Source: Kocuria salsicia
GTDB lineage: Bacteria; Actinomycetota; Actinomycetes; Actinomycetales; Micrococcaceae
DNA length: 64,000 nucleotides
Assembly: GCF_007681555.1 (NCBI RefSeq)
Contig: NZ_VELE01000006.1
Coordinates: forward strand, 1 to 64,000
Reading direction: 5' to 3'
Below the pieces are notes generated by a model, which had not been told where the DNA came from, did no database searches, and saw only the letters and a program-made list of their open reading frames with translations. This document shows positions 33,069 to 41,692 of this stretch, piece after piece. Each line of letters opens with the position of its first letter. The stretch's first letter is position 1. The translations under genes were made by a program, and so were the position numbers.

Positions 33069-34043
33069 TCACAAGCGGGTGTTCTTGTGGCGGATCACGT
33101 CGAAGAGCACGGCCAGGGCGATGACCACCCCAATCACCACCTGCTGCCAGAACGGCGAGACGTTCAACAGGTTCAGGCCGTTGCGGATCACGGCCAGCAC
33201 CAGTGCGCCCACGAGTGTGCCGGAGATCCGGCCCACTCCGCCAGACAGGGAGGCCCCACCGATCACGACGGCGGCGATGGCGTCCAGCTCCGCACCCGTG
33301 CCGATCGTCGGCTGCACGGAATCCAAGCGCCCCGCGGTGACCATGCCCGCGAGCGCCGCGAACACCCCGGAGAGCAGGAATACGAGCACGACCACGCGCT
33401 TGACCGGGATGCCCGAGAGCCGCGCTGCCTCGATGTTGCCGCCCACGGCGTACATGTAGGAACCGGCCACGGTGAAACGCAGGACGAACGCCGCCACCAG
33501 ACCGGCGATCACCAGCACCACAATCGGCACGGGGATGGGACCCAGGTCACCGCCCAGAGCGGCAACCTGGCTCGGAGCCTCGACCGGACGACCGTCTGAG
33601 ATCACCATGGTCAGGCCACGCGCTACGGACATCATCGCGAGGGATGCGATGAACGCGGGAAGCTTCCCGTACGCCGCGGCGATGCCGGTCACCGCACCTG
33701 CGAGGGCACCGACCACCAGACCGGCCACGATGGTCAAGACCTCCGGCAGGCCCCATCCGGCCACCATGGATGCGGAGGCCATAGCAGACAGCGCCGCCAC
33801 CGACCCCACGGAGAGGTCGATGCCCGCGGCCACGATCACGAACGTCATGCCGAAGGCCAGGATGGCGATCGTCGCCACCTGCTCCCCCACGTTGACGAGG
33901 TTCTGCGCGCTCAGGAACGCAGGCGAGGCAATGGCCATGACCACGGCGAGGACGATCAGCCCGATCAGGGCGCCGTTGTTCGCGGCAAAGTTCTTGAGGT
34001 CGAAGCCACGCTGCCTCGAGATCCCGGTTGCAGTACTGTTCAT
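33069..34043 (-). CDS. rbsC: Ribose ABC transporter permease
   Basis: 324 residues with eight to ten hydrophobic helices, BPD_transp_2 family. 'GMTFVIVAAGIDLSVGSVAALSA' and 'NIEAARLSGIPVKRVVVLVFLLSGVFAALAG' are diagnostic of RbsC; the latter contains the EAA-like loop that docks the ATPase. The ATG overlaps the rbsA stop (ATGA). Confidence 0.95.
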   Translation of the reverse strand: MNSTATGISRQRGFDLKNFAANNGALIGLIVLAVVMAIASPAFLSAQNLVNVGEQVATIAILAFGMTFVIVAAGIDLSVGSVAALSAMASASMVAGWGLPEVLTIVAGLVVGALAGAVTGIAAAYGKLPAFIASLAMMSVARGLTMVISDGRPVEAPSQVAALGGDLGPIPVPIVVLVIAGLVAAFVLRFTVAGSYMYAVGGNIEAARLSGIPVKRVVVLVFLLSGVFAALAGMVTAGRLDSVQPTIGTGAELDAIAAVVIGGASLSGGVGRISGTLVGALVLAVIRNGLNLLNVSPFWQQVVIGVVIALAVLFDVIRHKNTRL

Positions 34044-35593
34044 GCTCGTTCTCTCGTCTCTCGTTCCAACGTGTCGATGGCGCGTTCCGCGCTCGCGTCA
34101 CTGTGCGAATTGGACACGGCCAGTGCCATCACGGCGTCCTCTGTGGCCTCCTGCGCCTCCAGCTCCCCCGTGATCCGCCCCTCGGACATCACCAGGATCC
34201 GGTCGGACATCCCCAGCACCTCCGGCAGCTCGGAGGACACCAGCACCACGGCGCCGCCGGCATCCGTGACGTCACGGACCAGCTCGTAGATCTCGACCTT
34301 GGCCCCCACGTCCACACCGCGCGTGGGCTCGTCCAGAAGCAGCACGGTGGACCCGGCCACCACCCAGCGAGCGAAGACCACCTTCTGCTGGTTGCCCCCG
34401 GAGAGGTCCCGCACGTGCTGGTCCACGTCCCGCATGCGCACCCGCAGCTTCTGCGCCACGTCCTGCGCACGACGCCGCTGGCCCGCCCGGTCCACCAGCC
34501 CGGCCTTGGCCGTGCGGCCCAGCGTGGCGTAGCCGATGTTGTGCTTGACGGGGGCGTCCAGCACGAGGCCCTGGTGCTTTCGGTCCTCGGGCACGTGGCC
34601 GATGCCCGCGCGTACCGCGGCCCCCACGTCATTGGCGGACAGCTCCTCACCGCAGAGGGTGACGGAGCCGGTGCGCTTCTCAGCGCCGGCGATCGCCCGG
34701 ACCAGCTCGGTGCGTCCGGCCCCGACCAGTCCTGCCAGACCCACGACCTCTCCGCGGTGGACGGAGAAGCTGGCGTCCTGGACCAGACCACCGGTGGAGA
34801 CGCCCTCCACGCGCAGCAGCTCCTCGGCGTCGGCGTCCCTGCGGCGGGGCCGCCTGGGGAACTGCTCGCTGAGCTGGCGACCGACCATCAGGCGGATCAG
34901 CTCGTCCTCGGACGTGCTCGCCGGCACCTCGGTCACCACGTGTCCGTCCCGCAGGACCACCACGGTGTCCCCCACGCGGGCGAGCTCGTCCAGGTGGTGG
35001 CTGATGAAGACCATGCCCACCCCGCGAGCCTTGAGCTCGTCCATGACCGCAAACAGTGCAGCGGACTCGGCCCCGGTCAGGGCGGCCGTGGGCTCGTCGA
35101 GGATCAGGATCCGGGCGTCCAGGGACAGTGCCTTGGCCACCTCCACCAGCTGCTGGCGGGCAACGCCCATCTCGCCCAGGTTCGCGGCCGGGTCCAGGTT
35201 CATCCCGATCCTCGCCATGGCCTCCCGGGCGGTGCGGGCCAGTTCCTTCCGGTCCACGACCCCGAACCGGCGGGGCTCCCGCCCTAGGGAGATGTTCTGG
35301 GCCACACTCATCGTGGGCACCAGGTTGAGCTCCTGATGGATCGTGGCGATGCCCAGGCGCTCTGCGGCTTTAACATCCGGCAGGCTGACCTTCTCCCCCG
35401 CCACGTGGATCTCGCCGGCGTCCGGCTGGTAGATGCCGGACATCATCTTGATGAGGGTCGACTTGCCCGCACCGTTCTCACCCAGCAGCACGGTCACCCG
35501 CCCCGGGTGAACGTCCACACTGACGTCCTCGATCACGCGGACCGGACCGAACGCCTTGCAGACGTTCACCAGCCGCAGCAGCGGTTCACTCAC
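34040..35593 (-). CDS. rbsA: Ribose ABC transporter ATP-binding protein (two ABC domains)
   Basis: 517 residues. The first ABC domain has Walker A 'LLGENGAGKSTLIKMMSG', signature 'LGEMGVARQQLVEVAKAL' and Walker B 'ILILDEPTAAL'. The second has a degenerate Walker A 'GLVGAGRTELVRAIAG', 'LSGGNQQKVVFARWV' and 'VLLLDEPTRGVD'. This twin architecture with a weak second P-loop is normal for monosaccharide importers. GTG 35593 overlaps the stop of the LacI-type regulator gene (GTGA). Confidence 0.96.
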   Translation of the reverse strand: MSEPLLRLVNVCKAFGPVRVIEDVSVDVHPGRVTVLLGENGAGKSTLIKMMSGIYQPDAGEIHVAGEKVSLPDVKAAERLGIATIHQELNLVPTMSVAQNISLGREPRRFGVVDRKELARTAREAMARIGMNLDPAANLGEMGVARQQLVEVAKALSLDARILILDEPTAALTGAESAALFAVMDELKARGVGMVFISHHLDELARVGDTVVVLRDGHVVTEVPASTSEDELIRLMVGRQLSEQFPRRPRRRDADAEELLRVEGVSTGGLVQDASFSVHRGEVVGLAGLVGAGRTELVRAIAGAEKRTGSVTLCGEELSANDVGAAVRAGIGHVPEDRKHQGLVLDAPVKHNIGYATLGRTAKAGLVDRAGQRRRAQDVAQKLRVRMRDVDQHVRDLSGGNQQKVVFARWVVAGSTVLLLDEPTRGVDVGAKVEIYELVRDVTDAGGAVVLVSSELPEVLGMSDRILVMSEGRITGELEAQEATEDAVMALAVSNSHSDASAERAIDTLERETRERA

Positions 35594-36714
35594 GAGTCAT
35601 CGCCTCCTTCCATGGTTGTCGTGCTCTTCTGGAGACCTGCTTCGGCCACGGACCCCCGTTGGATGAACAGCGTCGGTTGCCGCACCGTGCGTTCCTCACC
35701 GTCCGCGGGTGGTTCCAGCAGCAGGTTCAGCGCCACCGCCCCCATCGCGGCAATGTCCTGCGCGATCGCCGAGACCGGCGGATCGCACAGTCGGAACGCG
35801 TCGAGATCATCGTGTGCCACCACGGAGAGGTCCTGCGGGATCCTGACCCCGCGCTCGTTCAGCGCTGCGAGCGCACCCACAGCCATCGGCCCGTCCGCGA
35901 TGACCACTGCACTCGGACGTCTTCCCGGAGGCAGGCCCAGCAGACGTGCAACACCCTCTCGACCGGACGCGGGCTGGAAGTCCCCCTCGTGCACCAGGTC
36001 CGGATCCGGCGTCGCCCCGGCCGCGTCCAACGCGGCGTCGAAAGCCAGACGCCGCTCTCGCCCCGTGGAGGATGTCGCCGGGCCCGCGATCAGCGCGATG
36101 CGCTCGTGGCCCAGTGCCAGCAGCTCGTTCACGGCGTCGGTGAGACCGTTCGTTCCAGGGACAACGGCGGGCACGTCCAGACCCGAGACCATCCGGTCCG
36201 CAAGCACCAGAGGGATTCCGCGCTGCACCACGGCGTCGAGCGCCTCCGGTCCCCTGGGGCTGTCGCGGCGACCCTGGGGCACCACGATCAGACCGTCCAC
36301 GTTGTGGGACATCAGTAGCCGCAGGGCGGTCTCCTGGGTGTCCAGTCGCTCATCGGACGCTGAGATCAGGGTTACGAGGCCACGCTCCCGCGCATGCATC
36401 TCCACACAGTGGGCGAGGTCCCCGAAATGGGGGTTCCTGATGTCCGGGATCAGCAGACCGATCGACGCCGTGCGCGAGCTGCGCAGCGCCCGGGCCTGGA
36501 CGTTCGGGTGGAAGTCGAGCTGCGCCGCAGCGGCGGTGACCGCCTGGCGGGAGGTGGAGCTCGTGGCGGGGTTTCCCGACAGGACGCGGGACGCCGTGGC
36601 CACGGAGACACCCGCCGCCGCCGCGACATCACGCAGGGTGGCCGGGGGCCGAGGTGTGGAGGGCAGCTGCGCCACGCCAAGCTCCTTTGCTCGCGTGTCA
36701 GGTGACAGCGTCAT
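35590..36714 (-). CDS. rbsR: LacI-family repressor of the ribose operon (RbsR-like)
   Basis: 374 residues from ATG 36714. The LacI helix-turn-helix and hinge are 'ATLRDVAAAAGVSVATASRVLSGN' (about 25-48). A periplasmic-binding-protein-like sensor domain follows, with 'GLLIPDIRNPHFGDLAHCVE' and 'VDGLIVVP'. It is the first gene of the operon and is coupled to rbsA. The start codon lies inside a perfect 22-bp palindrome, so it should repress its own operon. Ribose as the inducer follows from context. Confidence 0.9.
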   Translation of the reverse strand: MTLSPDTRAKELGVAQLPSTPRPPATLRDVAAAAGVSVATASRVLSGNPATSSTSRQAVTAAAAQLDFHPNVQARALRSSRTASIGLLIPDIRNPHFGDLAHCVEMHARERGLVTLISASDERLDTQETALRLLMSHNVDGLIVVPQGRRDSPRGPEALDAVVQRGIPLVLADRMVSGLDVPAVVPGTNGLTDAVNELLALGHERIALIAGPATSSTGRERRLAFDAALDAAGATPDPDLVHEGDFQPASGREGVARLLGLPPGRRPSAVVIADGPMAVGALAALNERGVRIPQDLSVVAHDDLDAFRLCDPPVSAIAQDIAAMGAVALNLLLEPPADGEERTVRQPTLFIQRGSVAEAGLQKSTTTMEGGDDS

Positions 36715-36731
36715 GGAAACGTTTCCATGAC
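36710..36731. promoter_or_regulatory. LacI/RbsR operator overlapping the rbs start codon
   Basis: A perfect 22-bp inverted repeat centred on AAACGTTT, core TGGAAACGTTTCCA, which is the classical LacI-family form with a central CG. It covers the ATG of the regulator gene. Confidence 0.9.
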
Positions 36732-36902
36732 ATCGTATCCACAGCATGCCACGGACATGTGATCCACGACAACCTCTGCTGTGCGCTGTGACATGGAGTG
36801 GCTGAGAGGCAACGCCGTTGTTCGGACGTCAGCGCAAGCCGCAGCCAACGACCGGCAGGGCACCCGGGGTGCCGCGGCGTCGTCGTCCCCTTCCTCTGCC
36901 GC

Positions 36903-38189
36903 CTACTCCACGACCGTGCGCCCGGGCTCCGAGCGGGTGACGTGCAGCGCCACGGCGGCCACCATTCCCACGAGCCCTGCGGCGAGGGTGAGCAGGAAAC
37001 CGTGCCGGGGCACCGCGGAGAGCACACCGCCCAGGGCGGAGCCGAAGGCGACTCCCAGCACCAGGCAGGTGGTCAGCATGGTCATCACGCTCGCGATCCG
37101 GTGGGACGGCGCCACGTGCTCGCCGCGCGTGTAGGCGCTCACGAGCATCGTCCCGACGCCCAGGCCGGTTACCATGAACAGCAGCCCCAGCACCGCGGGC
37201 CCGGGAATGCTCAGGAGCACGAGCGCCACGAGCGAGACGAGCATCGCCCCGCCCGCCACGCGGACAGACAGCGGCAACCGCCGGGGCAGGCGGGAGACCA
37301 GCATGCTCGCCAGCGCACTGCCCACGCCCATGCAGCCGTAGATGAGACCCGTGTACCCGGCCGTACCGCGGGCGTCGTTGATGGCGGTCAGCACTGTCTG
37401 CGTGGAGCCGAACACGGTCCCCACGCACAGGCACACGAGCATGGGCGGCAGCACAGCGGCCCAGCGGATCCGGGGTGCGGTGCCGTCGGCGACGTCCAGC
37501 GTGTGGGTGTCCACGGCGAGTCCGCGGCGGCTGAGCAGGTACACGATGAAGCACCCCTGCCCCAGCACCACCCAGGCCATCAGCACCCCCAGCGCTGGGT
37601 TCGGTCCGAGCAGGCCCACCAGCACACCCGCGATCACGGGGCCCAGGATGAACCCCACCTCGTCGCACGCGGTCTCGTAGCCGAGCGCCCTGCTCACAAG
37701 TCCCGGTAGCCGACGTCGCCGCGCGATCGCCGACCAGCGCGCCCGCGCGATCGCACCCACCTGCGGGTTCGCGGAACCGATCAGTGCGGCGAAAACGAGC
37801 ACGAGGGCGGAGGGCCCGTCATGGAGGACCACGAGCAGCAGCGACCCCATGCCGAGAAGCTGCACCACTGTGGCGGCGACGACCACGGGCAGCGGCCCGA
37901 ACCGGTCCACCAGCCGCCCCACCAGCGGTGCACCGATCGCGGAGCCGAGACCGGCCGCGGCCACGGTGAGCCCGGCGAGCCCGAGACCCAGCCCGGCCCC
38001 GCTCACGTAGAGCAGCAGCCCGAGCTGCACGGTCGCGGCGGGCAGGCGCCCGATCAGCGCGGTGACGAGGAACGCCCAGCCGCCCACAGCCGGGAGGGAC
38101 AGGGACCCGCCCGCCTCAGAGGGGTGGGACGACGTCACGGGGGCGGCAGCGGCGTCGGGCGCCGTGCCGGGCGAGGGGGAGGAAGTCAT
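36903..38189 (-). CDS. Major facilitator superfamily permease
   Basis: 428 residues from ATG 38189 (GGAG upstream) with twelve hydrophobic helices. Loop 2-3 has the MFS motif as 'GAPLVGRLVDRFGPLPVVV'. The central loop 'ARWSAIARRRRLPGLVSRALGYETACDEVGFILGPVIAG' resembles a group of actinobacterial drug/sugar-efflux-like permeases. The substrate is unknown. It diverges from the GMC oxidoreductase with 168 bp between starts. Confidence 0.8.
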   Translation of the reverse strand: MTSSPSPGTAPDAAAAPVTSSHPSEAGGSLSLPAVGGWAFLVTALIGRLPAATVQLGLLLYVSGAGLGLGLAGLTVAAAGLGSAIGAPLVGRLVDRFGPLPVVVAATVVQLLGMGSLLLVVLHDGPSALVLVFAALIGSANPQVGAIARARWSAIARRRRLPGLVSRALGYETACDEVGFILGPVIAGVLVGLLGPNPALGVLMAWVVLGQGCFIVYLLSRRGLAVDTHTLDVADGTAPRIRWAAVLPPMLVCLCVGTVFGSTQTVLTAINDARGTAGYTGLIYGCMGVGSALASMLVSRLPRRLPLSVRVAGGAMLVSLVALVLLSIPGPAVLGLLFMVTGLGVGTMLVSAYTRGEHVAPSHRIASVMTMLTTCLVLGVAFGSALGGVLSAVPRHGFLLTLAAGLVGMVAAVALHVTRSEPGRTVVE

Positions 38190-38357
38190 CAGAGTGCTCC
38201 AGGGTAGGGCGAACGCCCGCGCACCCGACCACACGCGCGGAGAATCCCCTGGCAACACCACGATGCTACCGGGAGGCCCGCACAAGTCCGCACGCAAAGA
38301 CAACCACCGCACGTCCAGAAACGAGACTCACATCACATCGAAGGGCAGGATGGCCCC

Positions 38358-39962
38358 ATGACTGAACAGACAAACCCCGCCCGCCACATCGTCGTCGTGG
38401 GCGCGGGAACCGCCGGATCCATCGTCGCGGGGCGCGCCGCCGCCGCGGGCCACCGGGTGACGCTGCTCGAGGCCGGCAGCCAGGACACCAACCCCGTCAT
38501 CACACGGCTCGCCCGCCTGGGAGAGCTGTGGCACGGCCCGGAGGACTGGGACTACTTCACGGTCCCGCAGGAGCACGCGTCTGGCCGCGTCATCCACTGG
38601 CCGCGCGGACGGGTCCTCGGCGGCTCTCACGCCCTGAACGCCGCCATCTGGGTGCGCGGCAACCCGCTGGACTACGACGACTGGGCCGCTGCGGGCTGCA
38701 ATGGCTGGGCCTGGAGCGACGTCGCCCCCGTCTTCGAGGCGCTGGAGGCCTACGACGGCCCCACCACGGACGACGCCGCCGCGGCGCCCCGCGGCACCGA
38801 CGGTCCCGTTCCCGTGGTGGGCACGTACGAGCTCAGCCCCGTCTTCGACGCGATCATCGCCGCGTCCGAGGCGGTGGGCGTGCCCTTCAACGAGGACTAC
38901 AACGGGGCCACCCAGGACGGTGTGTCCCAGGAGCAGCTCACCGTCCGGGACGGCAAGCGCGTGACCACGTACATGGCGTACGCGAAGCCGTGGGTGGACA
39001 AGGGGGCGATCGAGGTCCACACCGGCGCGGTCGTGGAGCGGCTGGTCATCCGGGACGGGCGCGTGGTCGGCGTCCAGCTTCACGCGGGGACGACCTCCGA
39101 GGTGGAGGGCATTTCCGGCGAGCCGCCCACGGCTGGTGAGTCCTCGGACGGCGAGGTGATCGAGGTGGACGAGGTGGTCCTGTGCGCTGGGGCCCTGGAC
39201 AGCCCCAAGATCCTCATGCGCTCCGGGATCGGCCCGGCCGAGCACCTGCGGGAGGTGGGGATCGAGCCGGTCGTGGACCTGCCCGGCGTAGGGGAGAACC
39301 TGCACGACCACCTGCTGGTGCCGGTGATCGCTGAGGCCACCGCGAGGACCATCGAGCACGCCGAGGACGAGATCGCGGTGACCCAGACCCACCTGTTCTG
39401 GCGCTCCACGAAGGACCAGGACCGCCCGGACACCCAGCCCCTCCACTTCTGCGTGCCCATGTACGACGACTGGATGGAGGGCCCGGGCAACGCCTTCACC
39501 CTGCACTCCGGCCTGGTGCGCCCGTACTCGCGCGGCCGGATCACCCTGACCGGGCCCAGCAGCACGGACCCCGCCCGGTACGACCCGAACATCTTCGCCG
39601 ACCCTCGGGACCGCGAGGCCCTGCGGGCGTCCTTCCACCAGGCACGCGCGATGGTCGCGACGCCGCCCCTCGCGGACGAGTGGGGTGCGCGGGAGATCTA
39701 CCCCGGGCCGGAGGTCACGGACGAGGCGTCCGAGGACGCGTACATGGACCGCGCCGTGACGACGTACCACCACCAGGTGGGCACGTGCCGCATGGGAACG
39801 GACGAGCTGGCCGTGGTGGATCCCGCCACCCTGGAGGTTCACGGTGTGGCGGGCGTTCGGGTGGTGGACGCCTCGATCATGCCGTCCATTCCCACCGGCA
39901 ACACGAACGCCCCGTCCGCGCTGATCGGCGAGAAGGGCGCGCGGATGCTCCTGGGCGAGTGA
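38358..39962 (+). CDS. GMC-family FAD-dependent oxidoreductase (choline dehydrogenase-like)
   Basis: 534 residues. N-terminal FAD motif 'IVVVGAGTAGSIVAGRAAAAGHRVTLLEAG'; GMC signature 1 is 'GRVLGGSHALNAAIWVRGNPLDYDDW' and signature 2 'GALDSPKILMRSGIGPAEHL'. The catalytic His is in 'YHHQVGTCRMG'. The C-terminal 'RVVDASIMPSIPTGNTNAPS' completes the fold. The family oxidises primary or secondary alcohols; betaine genes are absent, so choline is not assured. A 61-bp palindrome begins 18 bp after the stop. Confidence 0.88.
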   Translation: MTEQTNPARHIVVVGAGTAGSIVAGRAAAAGHRVTLLEAGSQDTNPVITRLARLGELWHGPEDWDYFTVPQEHASGRVIHWPRGRVLGGSHALNAAIWVRGNPLDYDDWAAAGCNGWAWSDVAPVFEALEAYDGPTTDDAAAAPRGTDGPVPVVGTYELSPVFDAIIAASEAVGVPFNEDYNGATQDGVSQEQLTVRDGKRVTTYMAYAKPWVDKGAIEVHTGAVVERLVIRDGRVVGVQLHAGTTSEVEGISGEPPTAGESSDGEVIEVDEVVLCAGALDSPKILMRSGIGPAEHLREVGIEPVVDLPGVGENLHDHLLVPVIAEATARTIEHAEDEIAVTQTHLFWRSTKDQDRPDTQPLHFCVPMYDDWMEGPGNAFTLHSGLVRPYSRGRITLTGPSSTDPARYDPNIFADPRDREALRASFHQARAMVATPPLADEWGAREIYPGPEVTDEASEDAYMDRAVTTYHHQVGTCRMGTDELAVVDPATLEVHGVAGVRVVDASIMPSIPTGNTNAPSALIGEKGARMLLGE

Positions 39963-39979
39963 CACCGCAGCTCATCCCG

Positions 39980-40040
39980 TGCAAAAACTGAGCAGATGCT
40001 GATTTCGGGGCTGAAATCTGCATCTGCTCAGTTTTTTGCA
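39980..40040. repeat. 61-bp near-perfect palindrome
   Basis: Arms 39980-39999 and 40020-40040 pair over about 20 bp (core CTGAGCAGATGC / GCATCTGCTCAG). Inside them GATTTC and GAAATC pair again around a GGGGCT loop. The A and T runs at the ends (AAAAA ... TTTTTT) would make it an efficient terminator for the GMC gene on either strand. Its A/T richness and size set it apart from other hairpins here. Confidence 0.85.
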
Positions 40041-40270
40041 GCGGTAGGCGCGGCGCTCTACTGCACCGCCGTTGAGCCCACGGGGCGCTTTCGGCCCCTG
40101 AACTTCGCCGTCAGCGCCTGGTACGCCTCCTTGCCCACGCAGACCGTGGCAAGCATGAAGGTTCCCTTGGACGTCAGCAGGATGCCCGTGACGATGATCG
40201 CCCGCGTGCCTCCGCTCAGCGGCGCGAGCTTACCTTTGCGGGTATTCAGCGTTTTCCCACGGTTGCCGTG

Positions 40271-41359
40271 TCACACCCGGACGCGCGAGTCCGCGAACGG
40301 GTAGTCCACGTACCCCTTGGGACCCCCCAGGTAGAAGGTCTCGGGGTCCGGGGTGTTCAGAGCCAGCCCGTCGCGCCAGCGCTCCACGAGGTCCGGGTTG
40401 GCGAGGAGCTCGCGGCCCACCATCACGCCGTCTGCCAGGTCCGCGGCCATGATGTGCTCCGCCTCGGCCAGCTCGGTGTACTCGGAAAACCCGCTGTTGA
40501 GGTAGAAGACGCCGTCGAACTGCTCGCGCAGCTCGCGGACGAAGGGGCCGTCGATGTCCCGGTGCAGTACGGAGAGGTACGCAAGACCCAACCCGCGCAG
40601 GCCGGCGAGCAGCGCGGCGTAGGTGGCGCGGACGTCCTCATGGTCGTCCTCCAGAGCGCCCTGGACGTTGTGCTCCGGCGAGATCCGCAGGCCCACCCGG
40701 TCCGCGCCGATCTCCTCGGCGACGGCGCGCACCACCTCGACCACGAAGCGCGCACGGTTCTCCGGCGAGCCGCCATAGGAGTCGGTGCGGTGGTTGGCGG
40801 ACGGCGCGAGGAACTCGTGGAGGATGTAGCCGTTGGCGCCGTGGACCTCCACGCCGTCGATCCCGGCGTCCACCGCGCGGCGGGCGGCGGCGACGAACTC
40901 CTCACGGATCCGGGGCAGCTCGTCCGTCTCCAGCGCGCGAGGAGTGGGCACTGCCTGCTTGCCGCTGGGCACGTGGATGGACTGGTCGATGCCGACGGCG
41001 CTCGGCGCCTCGGGCAGCGGACCACCCGTGAGCTCCGGGTGGGAGACGCGCCCGGCGTTCATGACCTGCAAGAACATCACCCCGCCCTTGTCGTGGACGG
41101 CCTCCGCCACGCGGGACCACCCGAGGGCCTGCTCGGCCGTCTCGATCCCTGCCTGGCCCCAGAAGCCGCGGCCCGTCACAGCGGGGAACGTCCCCTCGGT
41201 GACCACGAGCCCCGCGGAGGCACGCTGCGCGTAGTACTCGACGTTCATATCCTTGGGCACGCCGTCCTCGTCGGAGCGCATACGGGTGAGCGGCGCCATG
41301 GCCACGCGGTTCTTCACGTGCACGGCACCCACGGTCATGGGGTCGAAAAGACTGGGCAC
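40271..41359 (-). CDS. Old yellow enzyme family NADH:flavin oxidoreductase (ene-reductase)
   Basis: 362 residues from GTG 41359, single FMN TIM barrel. Family motifs: 'AMAPLTRMRSDEDGVP', 'LQVMNAGRVSHPELTGG', the substrate-binding 'EVHGANGYILHEFLAPSANHRTDSYGGSPENRAR' with the paired His/Asn, and 'ADGVMVGRELLANPDLVERW'. These enzymes reduce activated C=C bonds, quinones or nitrate esters. Intergenic DNA upstream holds a 12-bp palindrome that may be its operator. No adjacent partner gene defines the substrate. Confidence 0.92.
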   Translation of the reverse strand: MPSLFDPMTVGAVHVKNRVAMAPLTRMRSDEDGVPKDMNVEYYAQRASAGLVVTEGTFPAVTGRGFWGQAGIETAEQALGWSRVAEAVHDKGGVMFLQVMNAGRVSHPELTGGPLPEAPSAVGIDQSIHVPSGKQAVPTPRALETDELPRIREEFVAAARRAVDAGIDGVEVHGANGYILHEFLAPSANHRTDSYGGSPENRARFVVEVVRAVAEEIGADRVGLRISPEHNVQGALEDDHEDVRATYAALLAGLRGLGLAYLSVLHRDIDGPFVRELREQFDGVFYLNSGFSEYTELAEAEHIMAADLADGVMVGRELLANPDLVERWRDGLALNTPDPETFYLGGPKGYVDYPFADSRVRV

Positions 41360-41692
41360 GGGTTTTCCTCCGTCGGGACGAGGTCTACTGACTGGTCATC
41401 AGGGCCAACACGCTTCCCCGCATCACTATTCCCCCGCCCACAGTTCCCCCGGAAAGTTCCCGCGGGAAGCTCGTGGCCTCCGGCACCCACGACGGTGCGG
41501 ACGACCCGAGACCTGGGCCGCCCGCACCGTCGTGCCTGGTGGGCATCCAGGAGGGGGTCGGCGAGAGAAAACCTGCCCGCAGTCACGCCGAACCCGGCCC
41601 GCCCCACCCTGTCGAGTGGTCGCGGGCCCGTCTCCCCGTGGGGCCCGTCGAAGGAACCGGTCATTCCCCTGTTCCTGCAGGCAGGCTCCCGC
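41360..41692. other. Gene-free stretch between the old yellow enzyme and pheC-like genes
   Basis: 333 bp without a convincing reading frame. It contains the palindrome TTCCCGCGGGAA (41457-41468), a 13-bp inverted repeat (41488-41534) and GGGCCC pairs near 41630-41650. It should hold the promoter of the downstream gene and the terminator of the upstream one. Confidence 0.6.
41488..41534 (-). terminator. 13-bp inverted repeat downstream of the pheC-like gene
   Basis: CACGACGGTGCGG (41488-41500) and its exact complement (41522-41534) with a 21-nt loop, 158 bp past the stop. There is no T tract, so a terminator role is only likely. Confidence 0.4.

Noticed and set aside
39996-40304. 102-codon plus-strand frame starting inside the 61-bp palindrome
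   Set aside because: Its start codon lies in the palindrome arm, it has no ribosome site, it overlaps the end of the old yellow enzyme gene, and its composition is not protein-like.
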